64,000 nt of DNA from Actinoplanes aureus (GCF_015704865.1 NZ_JADQTO010000021.1:113351-177350); one strand, 5' to 3'. Counted from the first letter of the stretch, positions 34,012 to 43,094 are shown. Notes: generated from the sequence alone by a model not told the origin. Numbers and translations: made by a program.

Positions 34012-34842
34012 TCAGCCTTTCACCCCCGAACCGAGATCGCTGGAGACGAAGTACCGCTGGAAGGCGATGAACAGCGCGACCGCCGGCGCGGCCAGCACGC
34101 ACGCCCCGGCGAGGATCGCGCCGAACGGGTTGGCGGCCCGCGACGCCACATTGCTCATGTAGTTGGCCAGCGACACCGCGAGCGGCTGCATGTCGGCCTG
34201 TTTGGTGATCAGGAACGGCCAGAGGAACTCGTTCCACGGCCCGATGAAGGTCAGCAGCACCGCGGTCAGCAGGGCCGGCCGGACCAGCGGCAACGCCACC
34301 GACCAGAGGATGCGCACCTCACCGGCGCCGTCCAGGCGGGCCGCCGCGAACAGGTCGTCGGGCAGTTGCAGGAAGAACTGGCGGAAGACGAACACCGCCG
34401 TCGTGTTGATCGCGAACGGCAGGATCATGCCGAGGTACGAGTCGGCCAGGCCGTAGCCGCGCACGATCAGCACATACAGCGGGATCAGCAGCAGCTGGAA
34501 CGGGATCACCTGGACCAGCAGGACCAGCACGAACAGGGTGCCGCCGCCGCGAAACCGCAGCCGGGCCAGGGCGTAGCCGGCCAGCACCCCGAACACGACC
34601 GTGCCGAGCAGCACGCCGCCGGTGAAGATCCCCGAGTTGACCAGCGAGCCGAGCAGGTCGACCCGCGAGTTGATGTCGGCGTAGTTGTCCAGGGTCAGCC
34701 CGCCGGACGGGAACGCGCCGGCCACCGAGGTGTCCGGCTCGGTCTGCAACGAGCCGATCAGCATGTAGTAGAACGGGAACAGGAACGCCAGCGCGCCGGC
34801 GAACAGCACGACGTAGCGCAGCACCGTGGGCCATCGCGGCAT
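34012..34842 (-). CDS. Carbohydrate ABC transporter permease, MalG type
   Basis: The 276-residue protein has six TM helices and the EAA loop AARLDGAGEVRILWSVALPL, the contact site for the ATPase. The N-terminus (LRYVVLFAGALAFLFPFYYM) and C-terminus (LFIAFQRYFVSSDLGSGVKG) are typical of the MalG/UgpE group. It begins 1 base beyond the stop of the MalF-type partner. No ATPase gene is in the operon, so a shared MsiK-type ATPase elsewhere probably energises it. Confidence 0.93.
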   Translation of the reverse strand: MPRWPTVLRYVVLFAGALAFLFPFYYMLIGSLQTEPDTSVAGAFPSGGLTLDNYADINSRVDLLGSLVNSGIFTGGVLLGTVVFGVLAGYALARLRFRGGGTLFVLVLLVQVIPFQLLLIPLYVLIVRGYGLADSYLGMILPFAINTTAVFVFRQFFLQLPDDLFAAARLDGAGEVRILWSVALPLVRPALLTAVLLTFIGPWNEFLWPFLITKQADMQPLAVSLANYMSNVASRAANPFGAILAGACVLAAPAVALFIAFQRYFVSSDLGSGVKG

Positions 34843-34843
34843 G

Positions 34844-35722
34844 TCAGTCCCTCTCGATGAGCCGGCGGTTGATGTAGGCGACGATCAGCACGCCGATGAC
34901 CAGCAGCACGCCGAGGGCCGCGGCGAAGTCGGGTTCGCCCTGTTGCAGGCCGCGCTGGTACATGACCAGCACCGGGGAGGCGGATTCGCCGTTCGGGCCG
35001 CCGTTGCCGGTGAGCAGGTAGGGCTCGGTGAACAGGTTGGCGCCGGTGATCAGCGCGATGATCACCACGAGGGCGGTGGCCGGGCGGACCGCGGGTACGG
35101 TCACCGACCAGAACCGGTTCCACGCGCCGGCGCCGTCGACCGAGGCCGACTCGTACAGCTCCTTGGACACGTTCTGCAGGGCCGCGAGGTAGAGCAGGAT
35201 GAAGAAACCGAGCTGTTTCCAGGTCACGAACAGCGCGATCACCGGCATCGCGAGGTTCTCGTTGACCAGCCAGGACGGGTCCGGCGCGAGCGGGCCGAGC
35301 ACGGTGTTGACCATGCCGTTGGCGTTGAACAGGAACAGCCAGACACCGACGACGGCGACGCTGGCCGTCACGTACGGGACGTAGAAGGCGACCCCCAGGA
35401 ACGTGCGGGCGTGCACGGCCCGGTTCAGGGCGACGGCCAGCAGCAGCGCCAGGGCGGTGGTCAGCGGCACGTTGATGACCAGGAAGACTCCGATGTTGCC
35501 GAACGCCTGGCGGACCCCGGGGTCGGTCAGAACGGCCCGGTAGTTGTCCAGGCCGATGAACGGGTGCTCGATGATCGCGCCGGGCGCGGCGAAGAAGTAG
35601 TCGTGGAAGCTCATCCAGATCGCGAACCCGAACGGGTAGGCGAAGATCACGGCGAGGTACACGGCGTACGGTGCGGCCAGGACCATGCCAACCGGGTGGC
35701 GGCCGAGAACCGCCCTTTTCAC
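34844..35722 (-). CDS. Carbohydrate ABC transporter permease, MalF type
   Basis: The GTG at 35722 overlaps the binding-protein stop (GTGA) and gives 292 residues. Six TM helices are visible, with the EAA loop LYESASVDGAGAWNRFWSVT before VPAVRPAT. LYLAALQNVSKELYESA is typical of MalF/UgpA-type subunits. It works with the MalG-type permease encoded next, as the heterodimeric channel for the sugar delivered by the lipoprotein encoded upstream. Confidence 0.93.
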   Translation of the reverse strand: MKRAVLGRHPVGMVLAAPYAVYLAVIFAYPFGFAIWMSFHDYFFAAPGAIIEHPFIGLDNYRAVLTDPGVRQAFGNIGVFLVINVPLTTALALLLAVALNRAVHARTFLGVAFYVPYVTASVAVVGVWLFLFNANGMVNTVLGPLAPDPSWLVNENLAMPVIALFVTWKQLGFFILLYLAALQNVSKELYESASVDGAGAWNRFWSVTVPAVRPATALVVIIALITGANLFTEPYLLTGNGGPNGESASPVLVMYQRGLQQGEPDFAAALGVLLVIGVLIVAYINRRLIERD

Positions 35723-37005
35723 GAGCCGCTGGCCAGCTGGTCAACCTTCTGCGCGGCGGCGTTGAAGGCGTCCGGAACCGGCTGCTTGCCGAAAATCACC
35801 GAGGCCGTGTACGCGTCGCGGAACGCCTGCCAGATCGCCACCGAGTTCGGTACGTTCGGCACCTCCACGGTCCGGCCGGCCATCTCGGCGAACTGGCTGT
35901 AGGCGGGGTTCTTCGCGAAGTAGTCCGGGTACGCGGCCGCCAGATCGGTGCGCAACGGCATCTGTCCGGTCTTGGTGAGCAGCTCACCGTCCTGCTCCTT
36001 GCTGGTGGCGAACTTCAGCACCTCCCAGGCGGTGGCCCGGTTCTGGCAGGCGCTGTACATCGCCACGTTCTTCGCGTCGCTGAACGTGGTGATCTGGTCG
36101 GCCGGCTTGCCCGCCGAGGTGGGCACCGGCACCGCGCCCCACTTCACCTTGTCCCCGTAGACCGCGATCGCCCACGGGCCGACGATCGCCATGGCCGCCT
36201 TCTCGTCGGCGAACGAGTCGCCGTTGTACGGCTCCTTCGGTGCCAGGCCCTCGTCGTACAGGGTCTTCCAGAACGCCGCGACCCGCTCGCCCTCCGGGGT
36301 GTTGAACTGCGCTTTGTTGTCCTCGACCAGCTGTTTGCCGGTCTCGGCGGCGAACAGCGGGTAGAAGTCGAACCAGGACTGGAAGAAGTCCGCGGCCGGC
36401 GACGGGTAGATCGCGGCCGGCGCGGCGCCCGACGACTTGATCTTGCGCGCGGCGGTCAGGAACTCGTCGTACGTGGCCAGCGCCGGCTTCTCCGCGTCGA
36501 GCCCCGCCTTGGCGAACAGGTCCTTGTTGTAGAAGATCATCACCGGGTTGGACTTCCACGGCATCTGGTAGAACTTGCCGTCCGACGACTTGTACTGCTC
36601 TGCGGCGTCGCCGGTGCGCTCGGTGACGTACTGCGCGCCACCCTCGAACTCATCGAGCGCGACCAGGCCACCCTGCTTCTGGAACTGCGGCACCGCGGCC
36701 GGTGCGGTGTTGAAGATCAGGCATGGGGCGTTGCCGGCGGTGATCGCCGCGCCGATCACCTCCTCCGAGCTCTTGCCGGCCGGGATCTCCTGCGCGGTGA
36801 TCGCCTGATCGGCGTGCTGCGCGTTCCACGCCTCGACCATGGCCTTGCCCCAGCCGAGTTCGTCCTGGTTGTTGGAGAGCCAGATGGTGATCGGGCCGGT
36901 GGCGGCGTTGGCCTTCTCGGCGTCGCCGCCGCCACCGCTGCCGTCACAGCCGGCGGCAAGAACGAGAGTGAGAGACACGAGGACTGCCGGGAGCGTGCGT
37001 TTCAT
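35719..37005 (-). CDS. Extracellular sugar-binding lipoprotein of an ABC importer
   Basis: The 428-residue protein has a lipoprotein signal (VLAAGC with Cys20) followed by a Gly-rich linker. The mature family-1 solute-binding domain opens with ITIWLSNNQDELGWGKAMVE and contains WKSNPVMIFYNKDLFAKAG, the usual hinge segment, and GPWAIAVYGDKVKWGAVPVP. GGAGG precedes the ATG. It lies 12 bases downstream of the LacI gene. The ligand is unknown; the operon context (GH130) suggests a manno-oligosaccharide. Confidence 0.93.
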   Translation of the reverse strand: MKRTLPAVLVSLTLVLAAGCDGSGGGGDAEKANAATGPITIWLSNNQDELGWGKAMVEAWNAQHADQAITAQEIPAGKSSEEVIGAAITAGNAPCLIFNTAPAAVPQFQKQGGLVALDEFEGGAQYVTERTGDAAEQYKSSDGKFYQMPWKSNPVMIFYNKDLFAKAGLDAEKPALATYDEFLTAARKIKSSGAAPAAIYPSPAADFFQSWFDFYPLFAAETGKQLVEDNKAQFNTPEGERVAAFWKTLYDEGLAPKEPYNGDSFADEKAAMAIVGPWAIAVYGDKVKWGAVPVPTSAGKPADQITTFSDAKNVAMYSACQNRATAWEVLKFATSKEQDGELLTKTGQMPLRTDLAAAYPDYFAKNPAYSQFAEMAGRTVEVPNVPNSVAIWQAFRDAYTASVIFGKQPVPDAFNAAAQKVDQLASGS

Positions 37006-37017
37006 TTCTCCTCCGAT

Positions 37018-38049
37018 TCAGACGGTGGGAGGTGGGGGTGCGGTGGAGGCCCGGACGACGAGCTGAGCGGCCGGAACCGCGACGTCGTCGACGGTCTCGC
37101 CGTCGATCAGGGCGAGCAGAGCCTCGGCGGCCGACCGGCCCCAGTGGTACGGGTCGGTGCGGACGCTGGTGAGCGGCGGGGAGACGTACCCGGCCAGCTC
37201 GGTGTTGTCGAAACCGGTGACCGAGAGCTGGGCCGGGACGGCGATGCCGTGCTCCACCGCCACGGACAGCCCGGCGATGGCCATCAGGTCGTTGGCGTAG
37301 ACGATCGCCGTCGGACGCTCGCCGGCTTCCAGGAGCACCCGGGTGGCCTGCGCCCCACCGGCCGCCGAGAAGTCGGACTCCACCACGGTGGAGGCGGGCA
37401 GGCCGGCATCGGTGAGCGCCTGCTCCCACGCTCGACGCCGTACCGAGCCGTGCAGGAAATGGGCCGGGCCGGCGACGTGCGCGATCCGGCGGTGCCCGAG
37501 CTCGACCAGGTGGCGTACCGCGGCGGTGATGCCCGGCCGGTCGTCGACCAGCAGTGCCGGGAAGTCGCTGGGCACGTCGGGACGCGCGATCGTGACCGCC
37601 GGCATCCCCAGCTCCCGCAGCAGCGCGATCCGCGGGTCGGCGACGCGCAGGTCGAGCAGGAAGACACCGTCCACCCGGCCGGCGCCGGCCAGCCGCCGGT
37701 AGCCGTCCTGCTCCGCGCGGGCGTCCGGCACCACCTGCAGCACCAGGGCCTGCCCCCGCTCGGACAGGGTCCGCTCGACGCCGGCGATGAAGGCCGGAAA
37801 GAACGGGTCGGCGCCGAGCAGCTCCGGCGGGCGGGCGAGAACCAGCCCGACGGCGAACGCGCGGGAGACCGACAGCGCCCGGGCCTGGTGGCTGGGCGTC
37901 CAGCCGAGGCTGCGGGCGGCGTCCAGGATCCGCTGCCGGGTGCCCTCGGCGATGCCCGGCCGCCCGTTGAGCGCGAACGACACCGCACCCTTGGACACCC
38001 CGGCGACGCGTGCGACATCACGGATCGTCGGGCGTTCCGGCCTGGTCAT
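37018..38049 (-). CDS. LacI family transcriptional regulator of the sugar operon
   Basis: The 343-residue protein has the LacI helix-turn-helix (TIRDVARVAGVSKGAVSFAL, residues 8-27), the hinge helix (HQARALSVSR) and a periplasmic-binding-type effector domain (VGLVLARPPELLG, LVDDRPGITAAVRHLVELGH, IVYANDLMAIAGL, VTGFDNTELAGYVSPPLTSV). It is the first gene of the operon that runs on through the transporter, GH130 and secreted protein. Two CCGG-centred palindromes just upstream are its likely operators, implying autoregulation and induction by the imported sugar. Confidence 0.93.
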   Translation of the reverse strand: MTRPERPTIRDVARVAGVSKGAVSFALNGRPGIAEGTRQRILDAARSLGWTPSHQARALSVSRAFAVGLVLARPPELLGADPFFPAFIAGVERTLSERGQALVLQVVPDARAEQDGYRRLAGAGRVDGVFLLDLRVADPRIALLRELGMPAVTIARPDVPSDFPALLVDDRPGITAAVRHLVELGHRRIAHVAGPAHFLHGSVRRRAWEQALTDAGLPASTVVESDFSAAGGAQATRVLLEAGERPTAIVYANDLMAIAGLSVAVEHGIAVPAQLSVTGFDNTELAGYVSPPLTSVRTDPYHWGRSAAEALLALIDGETVDDVAVPAAQLVVRASTAPPPPTV

Positions 38050-38070
38050 CGTCGACCTCCCGGCGCTACT

Positions 38071-38104
38071 AAACCGGTTTGAACGCGAACCTAGACCGGT
38101 TTAG
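38071..38104. promoter_or_regulatory. Tandem LacI operators upstream of the sugar operon
   Basis: AAACCGGTTT (38071-38080) is a perfect 10-bp palindrome. TAGACCGGTTTAG (38092-38104) is a second, one-mismatch copy. Centres are 22 bp apart, about two helical turns on the same face. Both lie upstream of the LacI gene start at 38049. Confidence 0.75.
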
Positions 38105-38220
38105 ACGGTCGCACAACCCGGGGCACTGACCGCCTGCGTACCGGATCTGCGTACCAGCACTGAGGCGCCGCCGCCGGGCAAGTCCGACCATCGGTGTACC
38201 GACAACCGGAGGTGGAGACC

Positions 38221-38823
38221 ATGTACGCCCGACTGCAGACCACCGCATCGCGACCCGACACCGACGACCCGGACAAGCTCATCCGCCGGCTGACCGAAAT
38301 CATCTCCGCGCATCCCGGATACGCCGGACTCGTCCTGCTCGAAACCGACGACCAGGCCGGCTCCCTGCTGACCCTCTGGCGAACCCGCGACGACGCCGAG
38401 CTGGCCTCCGAACGGTCGCGCGCCGCAGCCGGGCCACGACCGGTCACCCTGCTGGTCGACGACATCTACGAGGTCGAGGAGGACGCGCCCGGCCAGGCCG
38501 TCACCCAGCCTCCCGCGGCCGCCCTCGTCGGGTACTTCGACGGGCCATGGAGCCCGGCCCGCGTCGACGCCGCACGCCGGCGCTGGCAGAAACGGATCAA
38601 ACCGGCGCTCGAGCAAGTGTCCGGCCTGGTACGCACCCTGGTGCTCTGGCACCACACCGCCGGCAAGTACGCCGTGGTCCATCTCGCCACGTCGGCCGCC
38701 GGAGTGCACGAGATCGTCACCGCCGTCACCGCCGTGCCGCTGTCGGCGGACGACGAGCTGGCCCTCCTGACCGGACCCGACCGGGTCGAGACACCCCGGG
38801 TCCTGGCCTACGACGCGAGGTAA
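38221..38823 (+). CDS. Hypothetical protein with two dimeric alpha/beta-barrel-like halves
   Basis: The ATG at 38221 follows GGAGG and gives 200 residues. The first half (MYARLQTTASRPDTDDPDKL, HPGYAGLVLLETDDQAGSLL, LWRTRDDAELA) and the second half (ALVGYFDGPWSPARVDAARR, VSGLVRTLVLWHHTAGKYAV) share the strand-helix pattern of small A/B-barrel proteins. A single chain could form a pseudo-dimer. No catalytic residue or ligand can be assigned. It is monocistronic and divergent from the LacI operon. Confidence 0.65.
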   Translation: MYARLQTTASRPDTDDPDKLIRRLTEIISAHPGYAGLVLLETDDQAGSLLTLWRTRDDAELASERSRAAAGPRPVTLLVDDIYEVEEDAPGQAVTQPPAAALVGYFDGPWSPARVDAARRRWQKRIKPALEQVSGLVRTLVLWHHTAGKYAVVHLATSAAGVHEIVTAVTAVPLSADDELALLTGPDRVETPRVLAYDAR

Positions 38824-38836
38824 CGCCTGTCGTCGC

Positions 38837-39298
38837 TCACCGGCAGCGGGCTCCGGAGTCGAGCGCGTCGGCGATGTGCAGGTCATAGGTCCCGGCGGTG
38901 GCGACCGACAGATTGAGGTACGCCTTGACTCCCTCGATGTCAGTACTGGCGCAGAGTATCGCCGCGTTGTCTCCGGCAGGCGGGACTCGCGGGGCGACCT
39001 GCCACCCGTCCTGCTCCATCGCGCCCCGGAAGTACTCGACCACCTCGCCCTGCCCGGTGGCGCCGTGGGACTGCCTTCCCGCGTACGCGACAACGCGGTC
39101 CACGTCGCATCCGGCGTAGGACTCGGACGGCTGAAGGCCCGCCGGCCACCGGCTCAGCAACGCCAGCCCTTCCAGCCGAGCGCCGCGCTGCTCGCAGTCC
39201 TCGAGCCGGTCCCGCTGCCACTCCGCTCGGAGACCCACCACGGCAAGGCCCCCGACCAGCAGCAATAAGGCCCCGGCGGCCCTTGCCAAGTTTCGCAC
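38837..39298 (-). CDS. Hypothetical single-pass membrane protein
   Basis: The frame starts at GTG 39298 (VRNLARAAGALLLLVGG) or further upstream at ATG 39364; neither has a good ribosome binding site. The GTG start gives 153 residues with one N-terminal TM helix and a Cys-bearing extracytoplasmic domain (LEDCEQRG, SYAGCDVDRVVAYAGR, EVVEYFRGAMEQDGWQVAP, AILCAST). Family not recognised. It is convergent with the 38221 gene and divergent from 39420. Confidence 0.55.
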   Translation of the reverse strand: MRNLARAAGALLLLVGGLAVVGLRAEWQRDRLEDCEQRGARLEGLALLSRWPAGLQPSESYAGCDVDRVVAYAGRQSHGATGQGEVVEYFRGAMEQDGWQVAPRVPPAGDNAAILCASTDIEGVKAYLNLSVATAGTYDLHIADALDSGARCR

Positions 39299-39419
39299 CA
39301 GCAGAAAGTAACAGCCGTCTTCTACTGCCGCCCCGCGTCGCGCGGCCCATCCACGACAGGGCATAGTGGCCCGCGGTGTGATCGACCGGCGTTGCCGCTC
39401 TGGAATGAGGTAGTTGGAC

Positions 39420-40538
39420 GTGACGACGCGCTTACGTGCCCGACTGGTCCGATCGGCCGCGGTGACGGCACTGGCCGGGGCGATCCTCGCGGTTCCCGCA
39501 GCACCTGTGATGGCCGCCCCTCCGGGCATCCGCATCGTGAGTGTGTCCTCGGAAAACGTGCGGTCCGGCGAGTCGGTACGCGTACGGTTCCGTGCCACGA
39601 ACAACGAGAGCGGGAGAGAAACGATCTTCGTGGCCGTCTCCGGCGGCCTTCAATGCACCGCCGGGTGTTCCGCGTCCCCGGCCATCGGACCCGGCCAGAG
39701 CGAGACCTTCGATGCCACGGTTGTCGCGCCCAAGGTGAACAAGAACGAGGTGAGCGGCCGCAACCTCGCGGTCTCCGTCCGGATCGGCACGCAGACAGCG
39801 TTCGATCACAAAATGATCTACGTGCACGGCGCTGAACAGCCGCCATCACAGCCGTCATCCGCGGTGAGTCAGGTCTCCGGCCGGGTCCGCGACACCGACG
39901 GGAAGCCGATCGGTGGCGCGACCTTGACCGTCCGGGACAGCGCCGGGCACGACTACCGTACGACCAGCGGCCGAGCCGGCAGGTTCGCGATCAAGTCGAG
40001 TGCCGGCAAGCCGATCGCCGTAGGCCTCATCACGGTCGACGTACGAAAGGACGGCTATCGCACCGCTCGCGCGACCGTGCAGGGTGCCGCCGGCAGCGCC
40101 GCGACCGTGCGGCTGACTATGGCGGCGGTGGCCACGCCGTCCCGGACACCGCCGTCGCCCTCCGCCGAGGCGAGCCGTCCCGCGGCGACCGAAGAGCCCG
40201 CGACCGAGGAGGGCTCCGCCGGGGCGGCGCCGCCGGCCGCCCTCAAGGAGGTCAGCGACGATGGTGAGAGCTCGCCGCTGTGGATCATCCTGGGTGGGCT
40301 ACTGGTGGCCGCGGGTCTGGGCGCGCTCGTACTGGTGCTGATCCGCAGGAGGAACGCACCGAACTCGAACTCGCCGGCGGGTGCGCCCGGAGCCGGTATG
40401 GCCGATTCCCCGACCGCCGTACTGCGCACCGTGCCGCCGGCCGGTGGATTCTCCGGCCCATATGGTGCGGCCGCACAGGGCGGCAACCAGCAGCACGGCT
40501 ACGACCATGGCGGCGGTTTCGCCGGACCTACCCGTTAG
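39420..40538 (+). CDS. Secreted, C-terminally membrane-anchored protein with carboxypeptidase-regulatory-like domain
   Basis: The GTG at 39420 lies 9 bases after GAGG (39407-39410); a TTG at 39414 is closer. The 372-residue product has a signal peptide cut after PVMA. An Ig-like domain follows (RIVSVSSENVRSGESVRVRF, with the pair LQCTAGC), then a carboxypeptidase-regulatory-like domain at about 155-235 (VSGRVRDTDGKPIGGATLTV, VDVRKDGYRTARATV). A Ser/Pro/Thr/Glu-rich stalk leads to one TM helix (LWIILGGLLVAAGLGALVLV) and a Gly-rich cytoplasmic tail. It is probably a cell-surface protein. Function unknown. Confidence 0.75.
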   Translation: MTTRLRARLVRSAAVTALAGAILAVPAAPVMAAPPGIRIVSVSSENVRSGESVRVRFRATNNESGRETIFVAVSGGLQCTAGCSASPAIGPGQSETFDATVVAPKVNKNEVSGRNLAVSVRIGTQTAFDHKMIYVHGAEQPPSQPSSAVSQVSGRVRDTDGKPIGGATLTVRDSAGHDYRTTSGRAGRFAIKSSAGKPIAVGLITVDVRKDGYRTARATVQGAAGSAATVRLTMAAVATPSRTPPSPSAEASRPAATEEPATEEGSAGAAPPAALKEVSDDGESSPLWIILGGLLVAAGLGALVLVLIRRRNAPNSNSPAGAPGAGMADSPTAVLRTVPPAGGFSGPYGAAAQGGNQQHGYDHGGGFAGPTR

Positions 40539-40577
40539 CTGAGGCGAAGGCAACAAGACATCGATGATTTACAATAG

Positions 40578-40591
40578 TGGGAGCGCTCCCA
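40578..40591. promoter_or_regulatory. CebR operator (cellobiose-responsive)
   Basis: TGGGAGCGCTCCCA is a perfect 14-bp palindrome and identical to the consensus CebR box of actinomycete cellulase promoters. It lies 112 bases upstream of the GH5 start codon, the only cellulase gene near it. Confidence 0.92.
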
Positions 40592-40703
40592 TAAGCTACC
40601 TTTCCCCCCCGGCCGGCTCTCCCCACGCTCGATCAACCTGATCCGCGGGCCCGAGCGCGAGCTCGGCCGGTTCAGCGCTTGAGCACCGAGAGAGGGAACA
40701 CCG

Positions 40704-42314
40704 ATGAGTTCGAGAGTAAGGACGGCCGGGCTCGCAATACTTGCCGCCACCATGGCCTTCGCCGGAGCCGTGTACGGCGTGACGCGGTCGGCATCGGCCG
40801 ACGTGGTGGCTCAGCTGAACGGTCCTCAGCTGGTCGCCGACATGGGTGCCGGCTGGAACCTGGGCAACACACTCGAGGCCAACATCAATGGCATCCCCAG
40901 CGAGACGGCCTGGGGTAACCCGGTCGTGACGCAGGCGTTGATCGACCGGGTACGGGCCTCCGGATTCAAGACGATCCGGATCCCGGTCTCCTATCTGGGA
41001 CACATCGGGGCCGGCCCGGACTACACCGTCAACGCGGCGTGGCTGAACAGGATCCAGGAGGTCGTCGACTACGCGTACAGCCGGGGTCTGTATGTGCTGA
41101 TCAACATGCACGGCGACGGGTACAAGAGCGTCTCCGGTTCCTGGCTGATCTGTGACGCGGCCTCGCAGACCGCGATCCGGGAGAAGTACCAGAAGGTCTG
41201 GCAGCAGGTGGCGACCCGGTTCCAGAGCTACAACGAGCACCTGATCTTCGAGTCCATGAACGAGAACTTCGACGGGCAGTACGGCAACCCGACCCAGCCG
41301 TGCTATTCGAACATCAACGCGTACAACCAGATCTTCGTGGACACCGTACGCCGTACCGGCGGAACCAACGCCTCCCGCTGGCTGCTGGTGCCCGGTTGGA
41401 ACACCAACATCGACCACACCGTCGGCAGCGGCTTCGTCATCCCGACCGACCAGTACCGGGCCTCCACCATCCCGGCCGGCGAACAACGGCTGATGATCTC
41501 GGTGCACTACTACGACCCGTGGGACTTCGCCGGCCAGGAGGACGGCACCATCACGCAGTGGGGCGCGGGCGCGACCAACCCGGCGAAGAAGTCGGTCTGG
41601 GGCCAGGAAGACTTCATGGACGGGCAGTTGAAGAAGATGCGCGACACCTTCGTCGCGCGCGGATATCCGGTCTTCGTCGGTGAGTACGGCTCGATCGACA
41701 AGACGGCGTACGACTCGTCCAACAACAGGTACCGCGCGGACTACGCACGCACCCTGGTGGCCACCGCCAAGAAGTACGGAGCCGCCACCGCCTACTGGGA
41801 CAACGGCTACAACGGGCAGCACGGCTTCGGCCTGTTCAACCGCAGCTCCGTCACGGTGACCCAGCAGGGCATCATCGACGCCATCATGAGCGCCGTCGGC
41901 GGCAGCCTGCCGTCCAGCTCGCCGTCTGCCTCCCCGTCCAGTTCGCCCTCCGTATCTCCGTCCGCATCCCCGTCGAGCTCTCCGTCGAGCAGCTCCGGCA
42001 CTGGCACCTGCCGGGTCACCAGCGCGGTCAACGCGTGGAACACCGGCCTGACCAACAGCATCGCCATCACCAACACCGGCACCACCGCCATCAACGGCTG
42101 GACCCTGGCCTTCACGCTGCCCGCCGGGCAGAGCATCGTCTCCGGCTGGAGCGCCAGCTACTCCCCCGCCAGCGGCACGGTGACCGCGACAAACGCCAGC
42201 TACAACGGCTCCCTCCCGCCGGGAGGCTCGGCCACCATCGGTTACCAGGCCAACCACACCGGCAACGCCGCCGCACCCACCGGCTTCAAACTCAACGGCA
42301 CCACCTGCAACTGA
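40704..42314 (+). CDS. Secreted GH5 endo-beta-1,4-glucanase with CBM2
   Basis: The ATG at 40704 gives 536 residues. A signal peptide ends near SASA. The GH5 domain has GAGWNLGNTLEA, the acid/base Glu187 in FESMNENFD, HYYDPWDFAGQ and the nucleophile Glu327 in VFVGEYGS. A Ser/Pro linker with PSxSPSxS repeats (about 400-430) joins a C-terminal CBM2 (CRVTSAVNAWNTGLTNSIAI, GWTLAFTLPAGQSIVSGWSA) with flanking Cys that close a disulfide. It hydrolyses cellulose or beta-glucan outside the cell. Control by CebR is implied by the upstream operator. Confidence 0.96.
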   Translation: MSSRVRTAGLAILAATMAFAGAVYGVTRSASADVVAQLNGPQLVADMGAGWNLGNTLEANINGIPSETAWGNPVVTQALIDRVRASGFKTIRIPVSYLGHIGAGPDYTVNAAWLNRIQEVVDYAYSRGLYVLINMHGDGYKSVSGSWLICDAASQTAIREKYQKVWQQVATRFQSYNEHLIFESMNENFDGQYGNPTQPCYSNINAYNQIFVDTVRRTGGTNASRWLLVPGWNTNIDHTVGSGFVIPTDQYRASTIPAGEQRLMISVHYYDPWDFAGQEDGTITQWGAGATNPAKKSVWGQEDFMDGQLKKMRDTFVARGYPVFVGEYGSIDKTAYDSSNNRYRADYARTLVATAKKYGAATAYWDNGYNGQHGFGLFNRSSVTVTQQGIIDAIMSAVGGSLPSSSPSASPSSSPSVSPSASPSSSPSSSSGTGTCRVTSAVNAWNTGLTNSIAITNTGTTAINGWTLAFTLPAGQSIVSGWSASYSPASGTVTATNASYNGSLPPGGSATIGYQANHTGNAAAPTGFKLNGTTCN

Positions 42315-42330
42315 CCCACCACGACGGGCC

Positions 42331-42350
42331 GGGGCCGCTTCAGCGGCCCC
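42331..42350. terminator. Hairpin between convergent GH5 and membrane-protein genes
   Basis: GGGGCCGCT (42331-42339) and AGCGGCCCC (42342-42350) form a 9-bp stem with a 2-base loop. It overlaps the stop codon of the minus-strand gene at 42340 and follows the GH5 stop by 16 bases. Confidence 0.65.
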
Positions 42351-43041
42351 CGCAGCGGTAGGCGACTTTCGTACCGGCCGGGATCGGTGACGGCGCGAGG
42401 ATGTTGACGGTGGCGGTCTCGGTGGTCGTGCCGACGCCGCTGAACGTCCATTTGAGGGTGAGGGTGGCGGTGCGCTGGCCGCTGCCGACCTGCTCGGTGA
42501 GCACGGCACCCGGCGCCGCGTCCGACCGGAACCACTGGTAGCGGATCACGCCGCTCCGGCCGTTGGTGTGCACGGTGGCGACCACGTCGACGGTGACATC
42601 GCAGCGGTTTCCGGCAGGCTGGGGCACGGCCACCGCCACACTCTCCACCTCGATGGGCCGGAGTCGCTGCCACAGGTAGAGCCCGACCACCACGACCAGC
42701 GCGAGGGTCAGCAGGCTGGACAGCACCGACACCAGCCGGCGCCACAGCGGGCGCCGGCGCCCGGCCGCTGCGCCGGCCGGCCAGCCGGGAGTGGGCACCG
42801 GGGCCACCGGCACACCGGGCCCGAAGCGCAACTCGGCCTCGGCACGCACGGTCGGAGCACTTTGGGGTACGTGTGCAGTCGGCTCCGATCCGGGCAGGTG
42901 CACGGTCCGGTCGGACGGGCGAACGTTGACGGTCGTGTCCGAGTCGCCGAAGTACACGGTGGGCACGGGGCGGTCGATGGTCGCCCACGGATCGGCGGGC
43001 GGCATCGGCCGGCCGTCGTTGGGTTCCTCCGGCCGGGTCAC
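42340..43041 (-). CDS. Single-pass membrane protein, partner of Ser/Thr kinase
   Basis: The 233-residue protein has an N-terminal Pro-rich cytoplasmic region with several Thr in VPTVYFGDSDTTVNV- and DRTVHLP-like contexts, plausible kinase targets. One TM helix (VLSSLLTLALVVVVGLYLW, about 108-127) follows, then an extracytoplasmic beta domain (VAVAVPQPAGNRCDVTVDVV, TLTLKWTFSGVGTTTET) with two Cys that may pair. It starts 53 bases after the kinase gene on the same strand. The outer domain resembles that of the kinase in its beta-rich style. Function unknown. Confidence 0.65.
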   Translation of the reverse strand: MTRPEEPNDGRPMPPADPWATIDRPVPTVYFGDSDTTVNVRPSDRTVHLPGSEPTAHVPQSAPTVRAEAELRFGPGVPVAPVPTPGWPAGAAAGRRRPLWRRLVSVLSSLLTLALVVVVGLYLWQRLRPIEVESVAVAVPQPAGNRCDVTVDVVATVHTNGRSGVIRYQWFRSDAAPGAVLTEQVGSGQRTATLTLKWTFSGVGTTTETATVNILAPSPIPAGTKVAYRCGGR

Positions 43042-43094
43042 GCCAGCCGTCCCCGCGTCGACACATGCCTCTGCGCAGCAAGCACGGCGTGCTC

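Noticed and set aside
41935..41995. Short tandem TCSPSxS-type codon repeats in the cellulase
   Set aside because: They encode the usual Ser/Pro linker between GH5 and CBM2, not a separate repeat element.
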